64,000 nucleotides of DNA, taken from positions 5,413 through 69,412 of the forward strand of contig DAOUEK010000043.1 in NCBI GenBank assembly GCA_034430425.1, written 5' to 3'. The position numbers and the translations under genes were made by a program. Below, piece after piece: positions 41,760-50,449 of this stretch. The number at the start of each line of letters is the position of its first letter. Position 1 is the first letter of the stretch. The DNA is from WVZH01 sp034430425. GTDB taxonomy: Bacteria; Chloroflexota; Anaerolineae; Anaerolineales; E44-bin32. The notes under the pieces are model-generated. The model searched no databases. It had not been told where the DNA came from and saw only the letters and a program-made list of their open reading frames with translations.

Positions 41760-43307
41760 CTAATGCCAAGCCCCTTTCAATGTACAGCCAGCATCAAATT
41801 CAAGCGCCAGAACGTAATCCGCAGTTGCCGCGTTTCCCCAGTGAAAATTGAGTGTGATGATGACCACCTGGCCCTCGGGGATGGTCTTGTTTGCACTCGC
41901 GGACATTTCGAGAATACTGCCGCCTTGCAGGTCGTCCAATCCGATCTCCCCCTGCCAGAGAATTTCTTCTCCCAGACGAATGTGCTGCAAGACCCCTTTC
42001 ACGGCGACATCCCAGCTCAACTCCCGCACACCCTCGAGACTCACACGCTGGCCCCTTTGATTATCGATTATCCACTCAGTATCGTTGCCCCGCTCGCCCA
42101 GGAATTGAAGCCGGATCCCCGGGCAGGCATCGGAAGTGACCGATGCTGGCGTGGGAGAAGCAGCGCTGATCAGCACCCGCTCCGTTTCATCCGCCATTTG
42201 CTCAGTTTCGCCCGCACTTCCTGCAGAATCCTGCGTTGCCGTGACCATCGCTGACCCCCCTACACCGAACACAGAATCCCGGAGCAAAAGGATCACTACA
42301 GCACCTGCGAACAACACCAGGGTAACCGGAACGATCCAAAGCGAACTTCTTTGCGGCGAATCCGGCGGCGAGGCGGACGACGGAGCCGCCTGTACAGCAC
42401 TGGCACTCGTCTGGCCGACAACGTCTAGCGCCAATCTAACTTGCGGAGATGTCTCTGGAGGCAATCGAAATTGCGGAAGCAGCTTTCCATCCAGGGCGGC
42501 CAGGTAGGCTTCCTGCATGGCGCGGATGCTTGGAAAACGGTCTTCGCGTCGCTTTGCCAGGGTTTTAAGGATCACCCGTTCCTGGTCTGGCGGGATTTGT
42601 TGATTGAAGCGTCTTGGGCGGGGAACCGATTCATTGATGTGCGCCAACACTGTCGCCATTGGTTTATCGGATTCGAACGGCAGTCGTCCGGTGGCCATCT
42701 GATAGAGCACCACTCCCAACGAATATTGATCCGATCGGGCATCGATTTTCTCCCCACGGCCTTGTTCGGGGGAGATATAAGACGGTGTGCCCATGAGCAG
42801 CGACCCCGTTAGTGTGTCTGAACCTTCCACCTGGCGCGCCAGGCCGAAGTCGGTCAGCAAGGCGTTGCCTTTCTCATCGATCATCACATTGGAGGGCTTG
42901 ATATCGCGGTGGATGATGCCTTTATCGTGTGCCAGCGCCAGCGCATCACAGATTTGCTGCACCCAGCGCTTGGATTCTCCCCTGGAGATGTTGCCCTGTA
43001 CCAGGCGATCCTGCAGTGTCTCCCCGCGGACAAAGGGCATGACGAGGTAGATGTATCCTTCGGTCTGACCGTAATCGATAACAGGGATGATAGAGGGATG
43101 TGTAAGATGCTGTTTGACCAACTGCGCTTCCCGGCGAAAGCGCCTCAAAAAAACGCGATCGGCACTCATCGTTGGTGACATCACTTTAAGCGCCGCTTCA
43201 CGCATGTTGCGTGTATCAACGGCACGGTATACCGTCGCCATACCACCCTGGCCGACGCGCTCACGCAGATGGTAATGATCGAGCATTTTCCCAACCAGCA
43301 CACTCAT
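41760..43307 (-). CDS. Membrane Ser/Thr protein kinase 1 (PknB type)
   Basis: The kinase domain (~residues 12-270) has a Gly-rich loop YHLRERVGQGGMATVYRA, catalytic Lys in EAALKVMSP, HRDIKPSNVMI and DFGLARQ, with APE-like SYISPEQG. A juxtamembrane linker leads to one helix (WIVPVTLVLFAGAVVILLL). Outside lies a ~120-residue beta domain (CPGIRLQFLGERGN ... WIIDNQRGQRVSL ... ADYVLALEFDAGCTL). This domain is homologous in layout to that of the kinase at 44634. Probably an envelope-signal receptor; substrates are not known. 515 residues. Confidence 0.94.
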   Translation of the reverse strand: MSVLVGKMLDHYHLRERVGQGGMATVYRAVDTRNMREAALKVMSPTMSADRVFLRRFRREAQLVKQHLTHPSIIPVIDYGQTEGYIYLVMPFVRGETLQDRLVQGNISRGESKRWVQQICDALALAHDKGIIHRDIKPSNVMIDEKGNALLTDFGLARQVEGSDTLTGSLLMGTPSYISPEQGRGEKIDARSDQYSLGVVLYQMATGRLPFESDKPMATVLAHINESVPRPRRFNQQIPPDQERVILKTLAKRREDRFPSIRAMQEAYLAALDGKLLPQFRLPPETSPQVRLALDVVGQTSASAVQAAPSSASPPDSPQRSSLWIVPVTLVLFAGAVVILLLRDSVFGVGGSAMVTATQDSAGSAGETEQMADETERVLISAASPTPASVTSDACPGIRLQFLGERGNDTEWIIDNQRGQRVSLEGVRELSWDVAVKGVLQHIRLGEEILWQGEIGLDDLQGGSILEMSASANKTIPEGQVVIITLNFHWGNAATADYVLALEFDAGCTLKGAWH

Positions 43308-43468
43308 CTCCCTACCTCTACACTGGAGTTCGATTCAAGCACCATCCAAGTGTTTACACTACGAGCACATTTGTGTCAAGCGCCAGCATGATCCAGCCCT
43401 TGAGGGCGAAAAAGGAGCGGTGTATGATGAAACGGTTTCAACGCAGGCACACCCCAACAGGAGGCTCG

Positions 43469-44176
43469 ATGAAACCCGCTGTACGCGCAGAATTCCTCGC
43501 CGGAATGCGAGCGCAAATCCCTATCCTTCTTGGCGTGTTACCCTTCGGTTTGATCTTCGGCGCCGTGGCGCGATCCGCCGGCATCCCCCCATTGGAAACG
43601 CAGGCGTTATCATTGTTCGTATTCGCCGGCAGCGCACAATTCATCACCGCCGTATTGGCTGCAGAGAGCACGCCGGCATTCATCATCGTGCTTACCATCC
43701 TGGTGGTCAATTTGCGCCACGCGCTTTACAGCGCCAGCATTTCACCATACACACAGCATTTACCCAGCCGATGGAAAGCTATCCTGGCATGGCTGCTCAC
43801 GGACGAAGCTTTCGTGGTTGCCTCGCTACGCTATCGGGACAAGAACAGCGCCCAGGCTCACTGGTTTACCCTCGGAACCGGATTGATCCTCTGGGCAGCC
43901 TGGCAGGTGAGTACAGCCGCGGGGATCGCACTCGGCCAGGTGATTCCGGAAAACAGTCTGCTGGATTTCGCCCTGCCGCTGACGTTCATCACGCTTCTCA
44001 TACCGCTGCTCATCGACCGTCCAACCTGGATCGCGGCCATTGTCTCCGGATTGTCTGCAGTGATCCTTTCGGGGCTACCCTACAAACTATGGATTCTGAT
44101 TGCCGCCATCCTCGGCGTCGCTGCAGGTATCTTCGCCGAACTGCGATTGACACCAGCCGAGGAGCCTTCCCGATGA
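43469..44176 (+). CDS. azlC: AzlC-family branched-chain amino acid exporter subunit
   Basis: The 235-residue protein has the AzlC motifs FLAGMRAQIPILLGVLPFGL, FVFAGSAQFITAVLAAES, NLRHALYSASISPY and LAWLLTDEAFVVA. It pairs with the small AzlD subunit, whose ATG overlaps its stop. The complex exports branched-chain or related amino acids. The start at 43469 follows AGGAGG; an ATG at 43424 following AAGGAG adds 15 residues and is a real alternative. Flanked by two Ser/Thr kinase genes. Confidence 0.92.
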   Translation: MKPAVRAEFLAGMRAQIPILLGVLPFGLIFGAVARSAGIPPLETQALSLFVFAGSAQFITAVLAAESTPAFIIVLTILVVNLRHALYSASISPYTQHLPSRWKAILAWLLTDEAFVVASLRYRDKNSAQAHWFTLGTGLILWAAWQVSTAAGIALGQVIPENSLLDFALPLTFITLLIPLLIDRPTWIAAIVSGLSAVILSGLPYKLWILIAAILGVAAGIFAELRLTPAEEPSR

Positions 44177-44502
44177 AACCCGTTGGCACGCTTTACCTGT
44201 GGACAATCATCCTCGGCGGCATGCTGGTCACCTACACCACACGGCTTTCCTTCATCCTGTTGATTCCGCAGGAGCGAGTGCCGGATATGATCAAGAGAGC
44301 CTTGCGCTACGTGCCACCCGCGGTGCTGGCGACCTTGATCCTCCCGGATTTGTTGTTTACCGATGGCAGCATACAACTAGACATCCAAAACCTTCGCCTG
44401 TTCGCCGGCCTGCTGGCAGCTTTCATATCCTGGCGCACGAAGAACACCTGGCTAACGATCGGCGTCGGCATGGGGGCATTATGGTTGCTTTCCACGATCT
44501 GA
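44173..44502 (+). CDS. azlD: AzlD-family small exporter subunit
   Basis: The 109-residue protein (MKPVGTLYLWTIILGGMLVT) has three to four helices and the AzlD pattern TYTTRLSFILL ... RYVPPAVLATLILPDLL. Start and stop overlap with azlC at an ATGA junction. It completes the AzlCD exporter; a longer frame upstream is just the azlC shadow. Confidence 0.92.
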   Translation: MKPVGTLYLWTIILGGMLVTYTTRLSFILLIPQERVPDMIKRALRYVPPAVLATLILPDLLFTDGSIQLDIQNLRLFAGLLAAFISWRTKNTWLTIGVGMGALWLLSTI

Positions 44503-44633
44503 AATTCAGGACAAAGTGGTGTTTTTTCGCACTCAAGAGCATATAACGAAGAGTATTGTCAGATTCGGGACATTGCCTGCTACTGCAATGGACTGACACG
44601 TAGCACATGTTTCCAGGTCAATTCACGTTGGTT

Positions 44634-46484
44634 TTATGGCACTGTACAACCGTTGTTCGTCTCCACAGTGAGCGAGTAGGGACTGGCCGCAGCTGTATCT
44701 ACAAAATTGAATTCTATGACAATAAAATCACGTGCGGCAACGTTGACCGAGATTCCGCCTTTGGATGTAGGCGAAGAGGTATCACCACTACTGTAAAGAT
44801 TACCACCCACTTTAATGTTTTTCATTTCGTTAACATCACCCGGCCAGGATAGTTCGACAAAGGTTACCGCAACCGACACCCCGTTGTAATTATTAAAAGT
44901 CCAGGCGACCTTTTTATTGACAACTGATTCTCCACTCAAGCTGAGACTGGAACAAACATCCTGCGTCGCAGTTCGAGTGTTTGTTGCTGGTATAGGCACC
45001 GTCGGGGTACTCGTCGACGTTGCCGTTAACGTCAACGTCGTGGTGGGTGTTGGCGTGTCCGTTGGCGCTGGCATGAGCGTAGTTGTAGGCGTCGAACCCG
45101 GAAACGGGGTCGAGAATGAGGTTTGAGTTCTCGTCGCCGTGGAACTGGACTCTATAGACCCTCCGCCGGAAGACGAGGTCAGCGTTGCGGATGCAGTCAG
45201 ATCGGCAGTTTCTGCAAGCGCGGCTTCCGTAGCTGATTCTGTTCCCACTGCTTCATCTCCCGCCTCCGGAGTACCGCTGAACTGCGCCGTCAGGGTGGCA
45301 TCCAATAAGGCGCGGATTTCCTCTTCCGAGATCCCTCCGCCTTCAAGGGCCACTATCTCCGTGGCGAAGGCGTTTAACGTTCCCTGCACGTCAATCGTCT
45401 CTACAGCCGCGACTGCCACGCCTTCGTCACCACCGAATAGATTCGGGAAGAGTGTGTTCGTGACAAAAATCGAAAGCGGGCAGAGGAGCAGGGCCAGCAA
45501 GGCAAGCACAAGCGCAGATCGTCGTCGATACCACGGTTTCTGATCCTCCTCGTGTCCAACGGGAGTAGGCGACTTCTCGCCTACCCGAACGGTGGCTTCA
45601 AGGGGAACGTGAAATGCCTCCGTGGGGATTTCATCGGTGATGCCGTTTCGAATCCGGCTGACCGCTTCCCGGATGGCTTGATGAAAGGCCTGATTGAACT
45701 CGCTGATGGTTGGGTAGCGCTTGCGTGGATCCTTGGAAAGCGCCTTGATCAACACGCGTTCGATGGGCTCTGGGAGATTGGGGTTAATGTAACGCGGCCT
45801 GGGCAATGGTTCCGTGGCATGCTTCAATGCAAGGGCGATGGGCGTTTCGGCATCATACGGTAGATAACCGGTGCTCATGCGAAAGAGCACCACACCGAGT
45901 GCATATTGATCCGAAAGCGGTGATACTTCTCCTTCCTGGAGTTGTTCCGGTGCCATGTATGCTGGTGTGCCGATAACTGCTGATCCAGTCAAACTCATCG
46001 AGGCGTCGTCTACATGAGCGAATCCAAAGTCCGAAAGATAGCTATTCCCCTCTGCATCGAACAAAATATTCGAAGGTTTAATATCCCGATGGATCACACC
46101 GTGATCATGCGCGTACTGGAGCGCCGAGCAAATTTGATCGATAACCTGCATGGCCTCTTGCACGTTCATCGGTTTTTTCTGAATACGGTGATGCAAACCG
46201 CCGTACTTCATGAATGGCATCACGATGAACATCAAGCCATCGCATTCGCCGTAATCGACGACGGGAATGATATGAGGATGATCGAGCTGGCTGAGGACAT
46301 TGGCTTCACGAATAAAACGCGTCTTGAACTTCTCGTCCAGGTTCAAATGGGGAGCGAGGATTTTTATCGCGACCGTGCGCTCGTTGACAAGATCGTACGC
46401 CTTGTAGACGTTCGACATGCCACCGCTGCCAGCTTTTTCGATCAGATGGTAGTTCCCAAAGCTTCTACCTTCTAACTCCGGCAT
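44634..46484 (-). CDS. Membrane Ser/Thr protein kinase 2 (PknB type)
   Basis: The kinase domain (~residues 10-270) has NYHLIEKAGSGGMSNVYKAY, the catalytic Lys in RTVAIKILAPH, HRDIKPSNILFD and SDFGFAHVDD, with AYMAPEQLQ. A membrane helix (ALVLALLALLLCPLSIFVT) is followed by a ~200-residue Ser/Thr/Pro linker and an outer domain with CSSLSLSGESVVNKKVAWTF, ELSWPGDVNEMKN and SLTVETNNGCTVP. DFG reads DFG-F. The outer domain matches kinase 1 in order of conserved blocks. 616 residues. Confidence 0.93.
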   Translation of the reverse strand: MPELEGRSFGNYHLIEKAGSGGMSNVYKAYDLVNERTVAIKILAPHLNLDEKFKTRFIREANVLSQLDHPHIIPVVDYGECDGLMFIVMPFMKYGGLHHRIQKKPMNVQEAMQVIDQICSALQYAHDHGVIHRDIKPSNILFDAEGNSYLSDFGFAHVDDASMSLTGSAVIGTPAYMAPEQLQEGEVSPLSDQYALGVVLFRMSTGYLPYDAETPIALALKHATEPLPRPRYINPNLPEPIERVLIKALSKDPRKRYPTISEFNQAFHQAIREAVSRIRNGITDEIPTEAFHVPLEATVRVGEKSPTPVGHEEDQKPWYRRRSALVLALLALLLCPLSIFVTNTLFPNLFGGDEGVAVAAVETIDVQGTLNAFATEIVALEGGGISEEEIRALLDATLTAQFSGTPEAGDEAVGTESATEAALAETADLTASATLTSSSGGGSIESSSTATRTQTSFSTPFPGSTPTTTLMPAPTDTPTPTTTLTLTATSTSTPTVPIPATNTRTATQDVCSSLSLSGESVVNKKVAWTFNNYNGVSVAVTFVELSWPGDVNEMKNIKVGGNLYSSGDTSSPTSKGGISVNVAARDFIVIEFNFVDTAAASPYSLTVETNNGCTVP

Positions 46485-46887
46485 AGCAAAAACCCATCCA
46501 CACTAGATCAACCCAGGATGCGCGACACCCCGGATAATTAAGATCACCCCAACGACAAATTGTAGACCGGCATTCGAGAGGCGAATCTGGCCAATCAACC
46601 TCCCCTGGCGTTCTACATACCATCCACTGAGGACAAAGAGGCGATATTCGGCAAGATTATGCCAGATATCCGATCACTCTTGCCCAACCGTCACATTACT
46701 CGCCGATAGATTCCCATAATGAAGAATATTACAGAGAACTACCAATTTGTGGATGGGAATGTGGCACCATATCTTAGCACACAAAAATCGGGTGATTCAA
46801 TCGAAATAGGTTGACCACCTCACGAACGGAACAACCGAAATAATACCAACTCCCGATATTGTTATCGCACAAACCGGCTGGAATCGA
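46485..46887. other. Spacer upstream of kinase 2, with a protein-like open segment
   Basis: No proper gene is seen in 403 bases. On the minus strand an open segment of 56 codons (46503-46673) reads like a membrane-protein tail (YRLFVLSGWYVERQGRLIG ... GLQFVVGVILIIRG) but has no ATG or GTG start near its beginning. It may be a gene remnant or an unusual small ORF using TTG (31 residues). Confidence 0.35.
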
Positions 46888-48615
46888 TTAACGAGAGTTT
46901 TGCGGAGGCCAGGGAACAAAATCTCGAAGAATGGATCCTCCGATGAATTCGCGGATCATGGAGTTGTCGGGGATCAGGTTGCTGTCGATCGGCAAGAACC
47001 AACTCAAAAAAGCCAGCAAACGCTTCGCTTCGACGTGCTCATCCGTTCCGAAGGGAACCTGCCGCAGGAGCGGCTCGGCCAGTGAAGCCACCACAGCGCC
47101 CTCGTAGACCAAAGCCGAGTTGAACATCGCATCGGCGTTCTCCTGAAAGGGAAAAATATACTTCCTTTCCCCACGCCGCACCGATTCCCAGCGCCGGATG
47201 GTCTCCTGCGCGCTGTATCCCCGTTGTGCAGCGTCACGCACGATACGACGTATCAAACGTGTATCAGTAGTCGATACGCGGTTGAAGCGATCCAGGTTTA
47301 ACTGAGTCAACGCAGATACATAAATACGAAAGGTGTTCTCCGATGGAATCTCGGGCAGCAGCTCCGGGTTGAGACCGTGAATGCCTTCCAGTATGATGAT
47401 TTGATCCTGGTCCAATTGGATAAGTTCTCCCTCGATCTGTTTGCCCTCAATAAAATCATAACGCGGTAAACGGACTTCTTCGCTGGCGATCATGCGCTTG
47501 ATGTCTTGATTGAGACGGGCAAGATCCAACACCTGAAGCGATTCGTAATCGTATTCCCCATATTCGTCCAGGGGGGATTTATCACGATCGATGAAATAGT
47601 TATCCAGGCCAATTGGATACGGCGCAAGCCCACTCGCCAGAAGCTGGATCGAGAGGCGTTTTGAGAACGTCGTCTTTCCGGAAGATGATGGGCCAGCGAT
47701 TAAGACGACCCGCATTCGATCCCGGCGCTCCGCGATCAGCGCCGCGATTTCAGCGATCCGTCTCTCGTGGAGCGCCTCCGAGACAAGCACGATTTCCCTC
47801 GCCCGACCGGCATTAATCGCTTCATTCAATGCGCCCACATCTGGAATCCCGATGGTATCGATCCAATCGCCATACTGTAAAAATGTTTCCAGAAGAATGC
47901 GGAATTCAGGAACGGGGAGTAATTCAGTCGGACGATGTCGCCTTGGAAACCGTAATGTAAATCCCTCCATGGCAGGTTGCAGCGCAAACCAGCGCAGATA
48001 GCCGGTCGAGGGGACCATGTAGCCATGGTGGTAATCGCGAAAATCGTTGAGCTGGTAAACCACGAGGTATGGTTTCTTACGATGCTTCAGCAAGCGTTCC
48101 TTATCTTTATAGCCTTGTTTACTGAAGTACGCGATCGCATCTTCAACCGAAAGTTGACTCTTCGCAAACGGCAAATCCTGGTCGACCAATTCCTGCATTC
48201 TGGCTTGCAGCTTTGCGAGTTCATCGCTGCTCAAAGCCGGACGACCATTTACCTCGCAGAAATAGCCACCCGAAGCGATGGAATGATCGACAGTCAGTTC
48301 CGCTTCCGGGTAAAGTTCCTCGAATCCTGCCGCCAGCAGGAAGGTCAGGGAACGGCGATAGATACGCATGCCGTCAGCGGAAGCCATGGTAATCGGACGC
48401 ACCTTGGCGTCCATTTCAATGGGATAGGTCAACTCGCGCAGTTCACCGTTAACAATACCCCCCACAACCGGAGCCTGCGGAGATTCAACAACGCGCAGAA
48501 AGTCGAGCAACTGGCTGCCTCGCTCGCCCTCTAAAACACGTCCTTCTGGAAGATGGATCTGAATCGTCTTCCGCGGTTTGGTTTCATGTATCCCCTGATC
48601 GTTTTTCGCTGCCAT
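46888..48615 (-). CDS. TGS/ThrRS-like nucleoside (uridine) kinase
   Basis: The 575-residue protein has an N-terminal TGS-like and a ThrRS second-additional-domain-like region (IQIHLPEGRVLEGERGSQLL ... ELYPEAELTVDHSIASGGYF). The P-loop kinase domain follows with VVLIAGPSSSGKTTFSKRLS, GLDNYFIDRD and IIILEGIHGLNPEL. This fusion is known in bacteria and annotated as uridine or nucleoside kinase; the N-terminal part probably does not bind tRNA. It may phosphorylate nucleosides for salvage. The domains leave no visible frameshift. Confidence 0.9.
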   Translation of the reverse strand: MAAKNDQGIHETKPRKTIQIHLPEGRVLEGERGSQLLDFLRVVESPQAPVVGGIVNGELRELTYPIEMDAKVRPITMASADGMRIYRRSLTFLLAAGFEELYPEAELTVDHSIASGGYFCEVNGRPALSSDELAKLQARMQELVDQDLPFAKSQLSVEDAIAYFSKQGYKDKERLLKHRKKPYLVVYQLNDFRDYHHGYMVPSTGYLRWFALQPAMEGFTLRFPRRHRPTELLPVPEFRILLETFLQYGDWIDTIGIPDVGALNEAINAGRAREIVLVSEALHERRIAEIAALIAERRDRMRVVLIAGPSSSGKTTFSKRLSIQLLASGLAPYPIGLDNYFIDRDKSPLDEYGEYDYESLQVLDLARLNQDIKRMIASEEVRLPRYDFIEGKQIEGELIQLDQDQIIILEGIHGLNPELLPEIPSENTFRIYVSALTQLNLDRFNRVSTTDTRLIRRIVRDAAQRGYSAQETIRRWESVRRGERKYIFPFQENADAMFNSALVYEGAVVASLAEPLLRQVPFGTDEHVEAKRLLAFLSWFLPIDSNLIPDNSMIREFIGGSILRDFVPWPPQNSR

Positions 48616-48979
48616 ACCGACACAACCTCCACGACACTTGATTCTACCCCATTTTCATTCATCTCCTCATATTTACGAGTGAAACGATACCAAACGCAGC
48701 CAGTGAATAACTCGAAAAAAACGTTCAGAATCTATTGAGTCTTCTGATGTAGACTATAACCATCTTCTGAAGACAGGCCCCGGCTGCAAGGGGACCCGGG
48801 GCATCTCCATTCCTTATTTTCGGAGCGATTGAATTCAAGACACAATCGCTCCGATCTGTTATTGCAGACCATGATTAAGCCCGGGAACCTTCCAGGGGAT
48901 ATTCCACATCAAGATGGCCTATGGTAAGGGGAATCCAGGAACGAACCGGAAATTATTAGTTTCAGAAGTGGAATCGCAC
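48616..48979. other. Spacer between the nucleoside kinase gene and gcvPB, with inverted repeats
   Basis: No gene was found in 364 bases. At 48821-48853 an 11-bp perfect inverted repeat (CGGAGCGATTG / CAATCGCTCCG) and nearby at about 48778-48802 a GC-rich CCCCGG / CCGGGG pair occur. The first has no clear T-tract on the minus strand, so it is only a possible end of the gcv transcript. Confidence 0.4.
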
Positions 48980-50449
48980 TCAGCGCTTGGCCTCCTCCAC
49001 TGGCCAGCAGCACAGCACCAACTGCTTGGCCGCCCTGACCTCATCCATACGCCCAAAGGGGGTCTCGTGCGGCGCAGTGGTCAGGATCTCGGGATTCTCA
49101 CGGGCCTCACGAGCAATTTGCCGCATCGCATCCACAAAAGCATCCAGAGTCTGCTTGCTTTCGGTTTCTGTGGGTTCGATCATCAGTGCTTCCGGCACGA
49201 TCAGCGGAAAGTAATTTGTCGGTGGGTGAAAACCGAAATCCATTATTCTTTTTGAGATGTCGAGCGCATGGATTTCAGGAACATCCTGCCAATGTCCTTC
49301 CGCCACGAATTCGTGCATACAAATTCGATCGTAAGGAATTTGATACGCATCCTTCAACAACACACGCAAGTAGTTGGCGTTCAGAACCGCGTGATCGGCA
49401 ATATGGCGCAATCCTTCATTCCCCTGCATGCGCATGTAAGCGTAGGCGCGCACCAAGACACCGAAGTGTCCCTGAAACAGCTTCACCCGACCGATGCTCT
49501 TCGCCGGCTCTACCAGGCCATACAACGGAGGGATTTTTTCATCACCCAATTCCACAATCTCAACAATCGGACTCGGCAGGAAATCCGCGAGGTGTGCAGC
49601 AACCCCCACCGGACCCGATCCTGGGCCTCCACCGCCGTGGGGAGTAGAAAACGTCTTGTGCAGGTTGTAGTGAAGGATATCGAAACCCAAATCACAGGGA
49701 CGCACCACACCCAACATCGCATTCATGTTCGCCCCGTCACCGTAAACCAACCCACCACAATCGTGGACAACTTGAATCACATCAAGCACGTGTTCCTCGA
49801 ACAAACCCAGGGTGTTTGGGTTGGTCAGCATTAAACCGGCGACCGAATCGTCACAAAAACCGCGCAACGCATCAAGGTCGATATTGCCGCGTGGATCGGA
49901 GGGAACTTCGATCACCTGCATGCCGCTCATCGCAATCGAGGCAGGGTTTGTCCCGTGGGCAGAATCGGGGACCAATATTTTATATCGTTCGACATCGCCA
50001 CGGTCTTCGTGATAAGCGCGAATGATCAGGATGCCGGTGAGTTCACCCTGCGCGCCGGCCGCTGGCTGCAAGCTGACGGCACGGAACCCGCCGATCTCCA
50101 TCAGCCACTGCTGCACGGCGTACATCAGTGCCAAATTGCCTTGCAGGAGTGCGGGATCCTGAAGCGGATGCGTCAGCGCGAAACCCGGCAGCCGGGCGAG
50201 TTCCTCATTGATCTTGGGGTTGTATTTCATCGTGCAAGAACCGAGCGGGTAAAACCCGGTGTCAACGCCGTGATTGAGCTGCGACAAGCGCGTGAAGTGA
50301 CGCACGACATCGATCTCGGAAAGCTCCGGCAGCGGCAAGTCCTCACGCACAAGAGATTCAGACAGTTTCGCTTGCTCAACATCCGACGCCGGCATCTCGA
50401 CACCGATCCGTCCGGGAGATGAGAGTTCATAAATCAAGGGCTCAATCAT
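48980..50449 (-). CDS. gcvPB: Glycine dehydrogenase (decarboxylating) subunit 2
   Basis: The 489-residue PLP enzyme subunit carries the cofactor Lys motif HYNLHKTFSTPHGGGGPGSG, and VDTGFYPLGSCTMKYNP near the start. With gcvPA it makes the split P-protein that decarboxylates glycine and passes the aminomethyl group to the lipoyl arm of GcvH. Its ATG overlaps the gcvPA end by eight bases, so coupling is likely. Last gene of the riboswitch operon. Confidence 0.96.
   Translation of the reverse strand: MIEPLIYELSSPGRIGVEMPASDVEQAKLSESLVREDLPLPELSEIDVVRHFTRLSQLNHGVDTGFYPLGSCTMKYNPKINEELARLPGFALTHPLQDPALLQGNLALMYAVQQWLMEIGGFRAVSLQPAAGAQGELTGILIIRAYHEDRGDVERYKILVPDSAHGTNPASIAMSGMQVIEVPSDPRGNIDLDALRGFCDDSVAGLMLTNPNTLGLFEEHVLDVIQVVHDCGGLVYGDGANMNAMLGVVRPCDLGFDILHYNLHKTFSTPHGGGGPGSGPVGVAAHLADFLPSPIVEIVELGDEKIPPLYGLVEPAKSIGRVKLFQGHFGVLVRAYAYMRMQGNEGLRHIADHAVLNANYLRVLLKDAYQIPYDRICMHEFVAEGHWQDVPEIHALDISKRIMDFGFHPPTNYFPLIVPEALMIEPTETESKQTLDAFVDAMRQIAREARENPEILTTAPHETPFGRMDEVRAAKQLVLCCWPVEEAKR

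Noticed and set aside
43420..44502. 360-residue frame with azlD at its C-terminus
   Set aside because: The first two thirds are an out-of-frame shadow of azlC; azlD starts at 44173.
44917..45126. Apparent repetitive Val/Gly plus-strand frame
   Set aside because: It is the antisense of the Thr/Pro/Ser linker of kinase 2.
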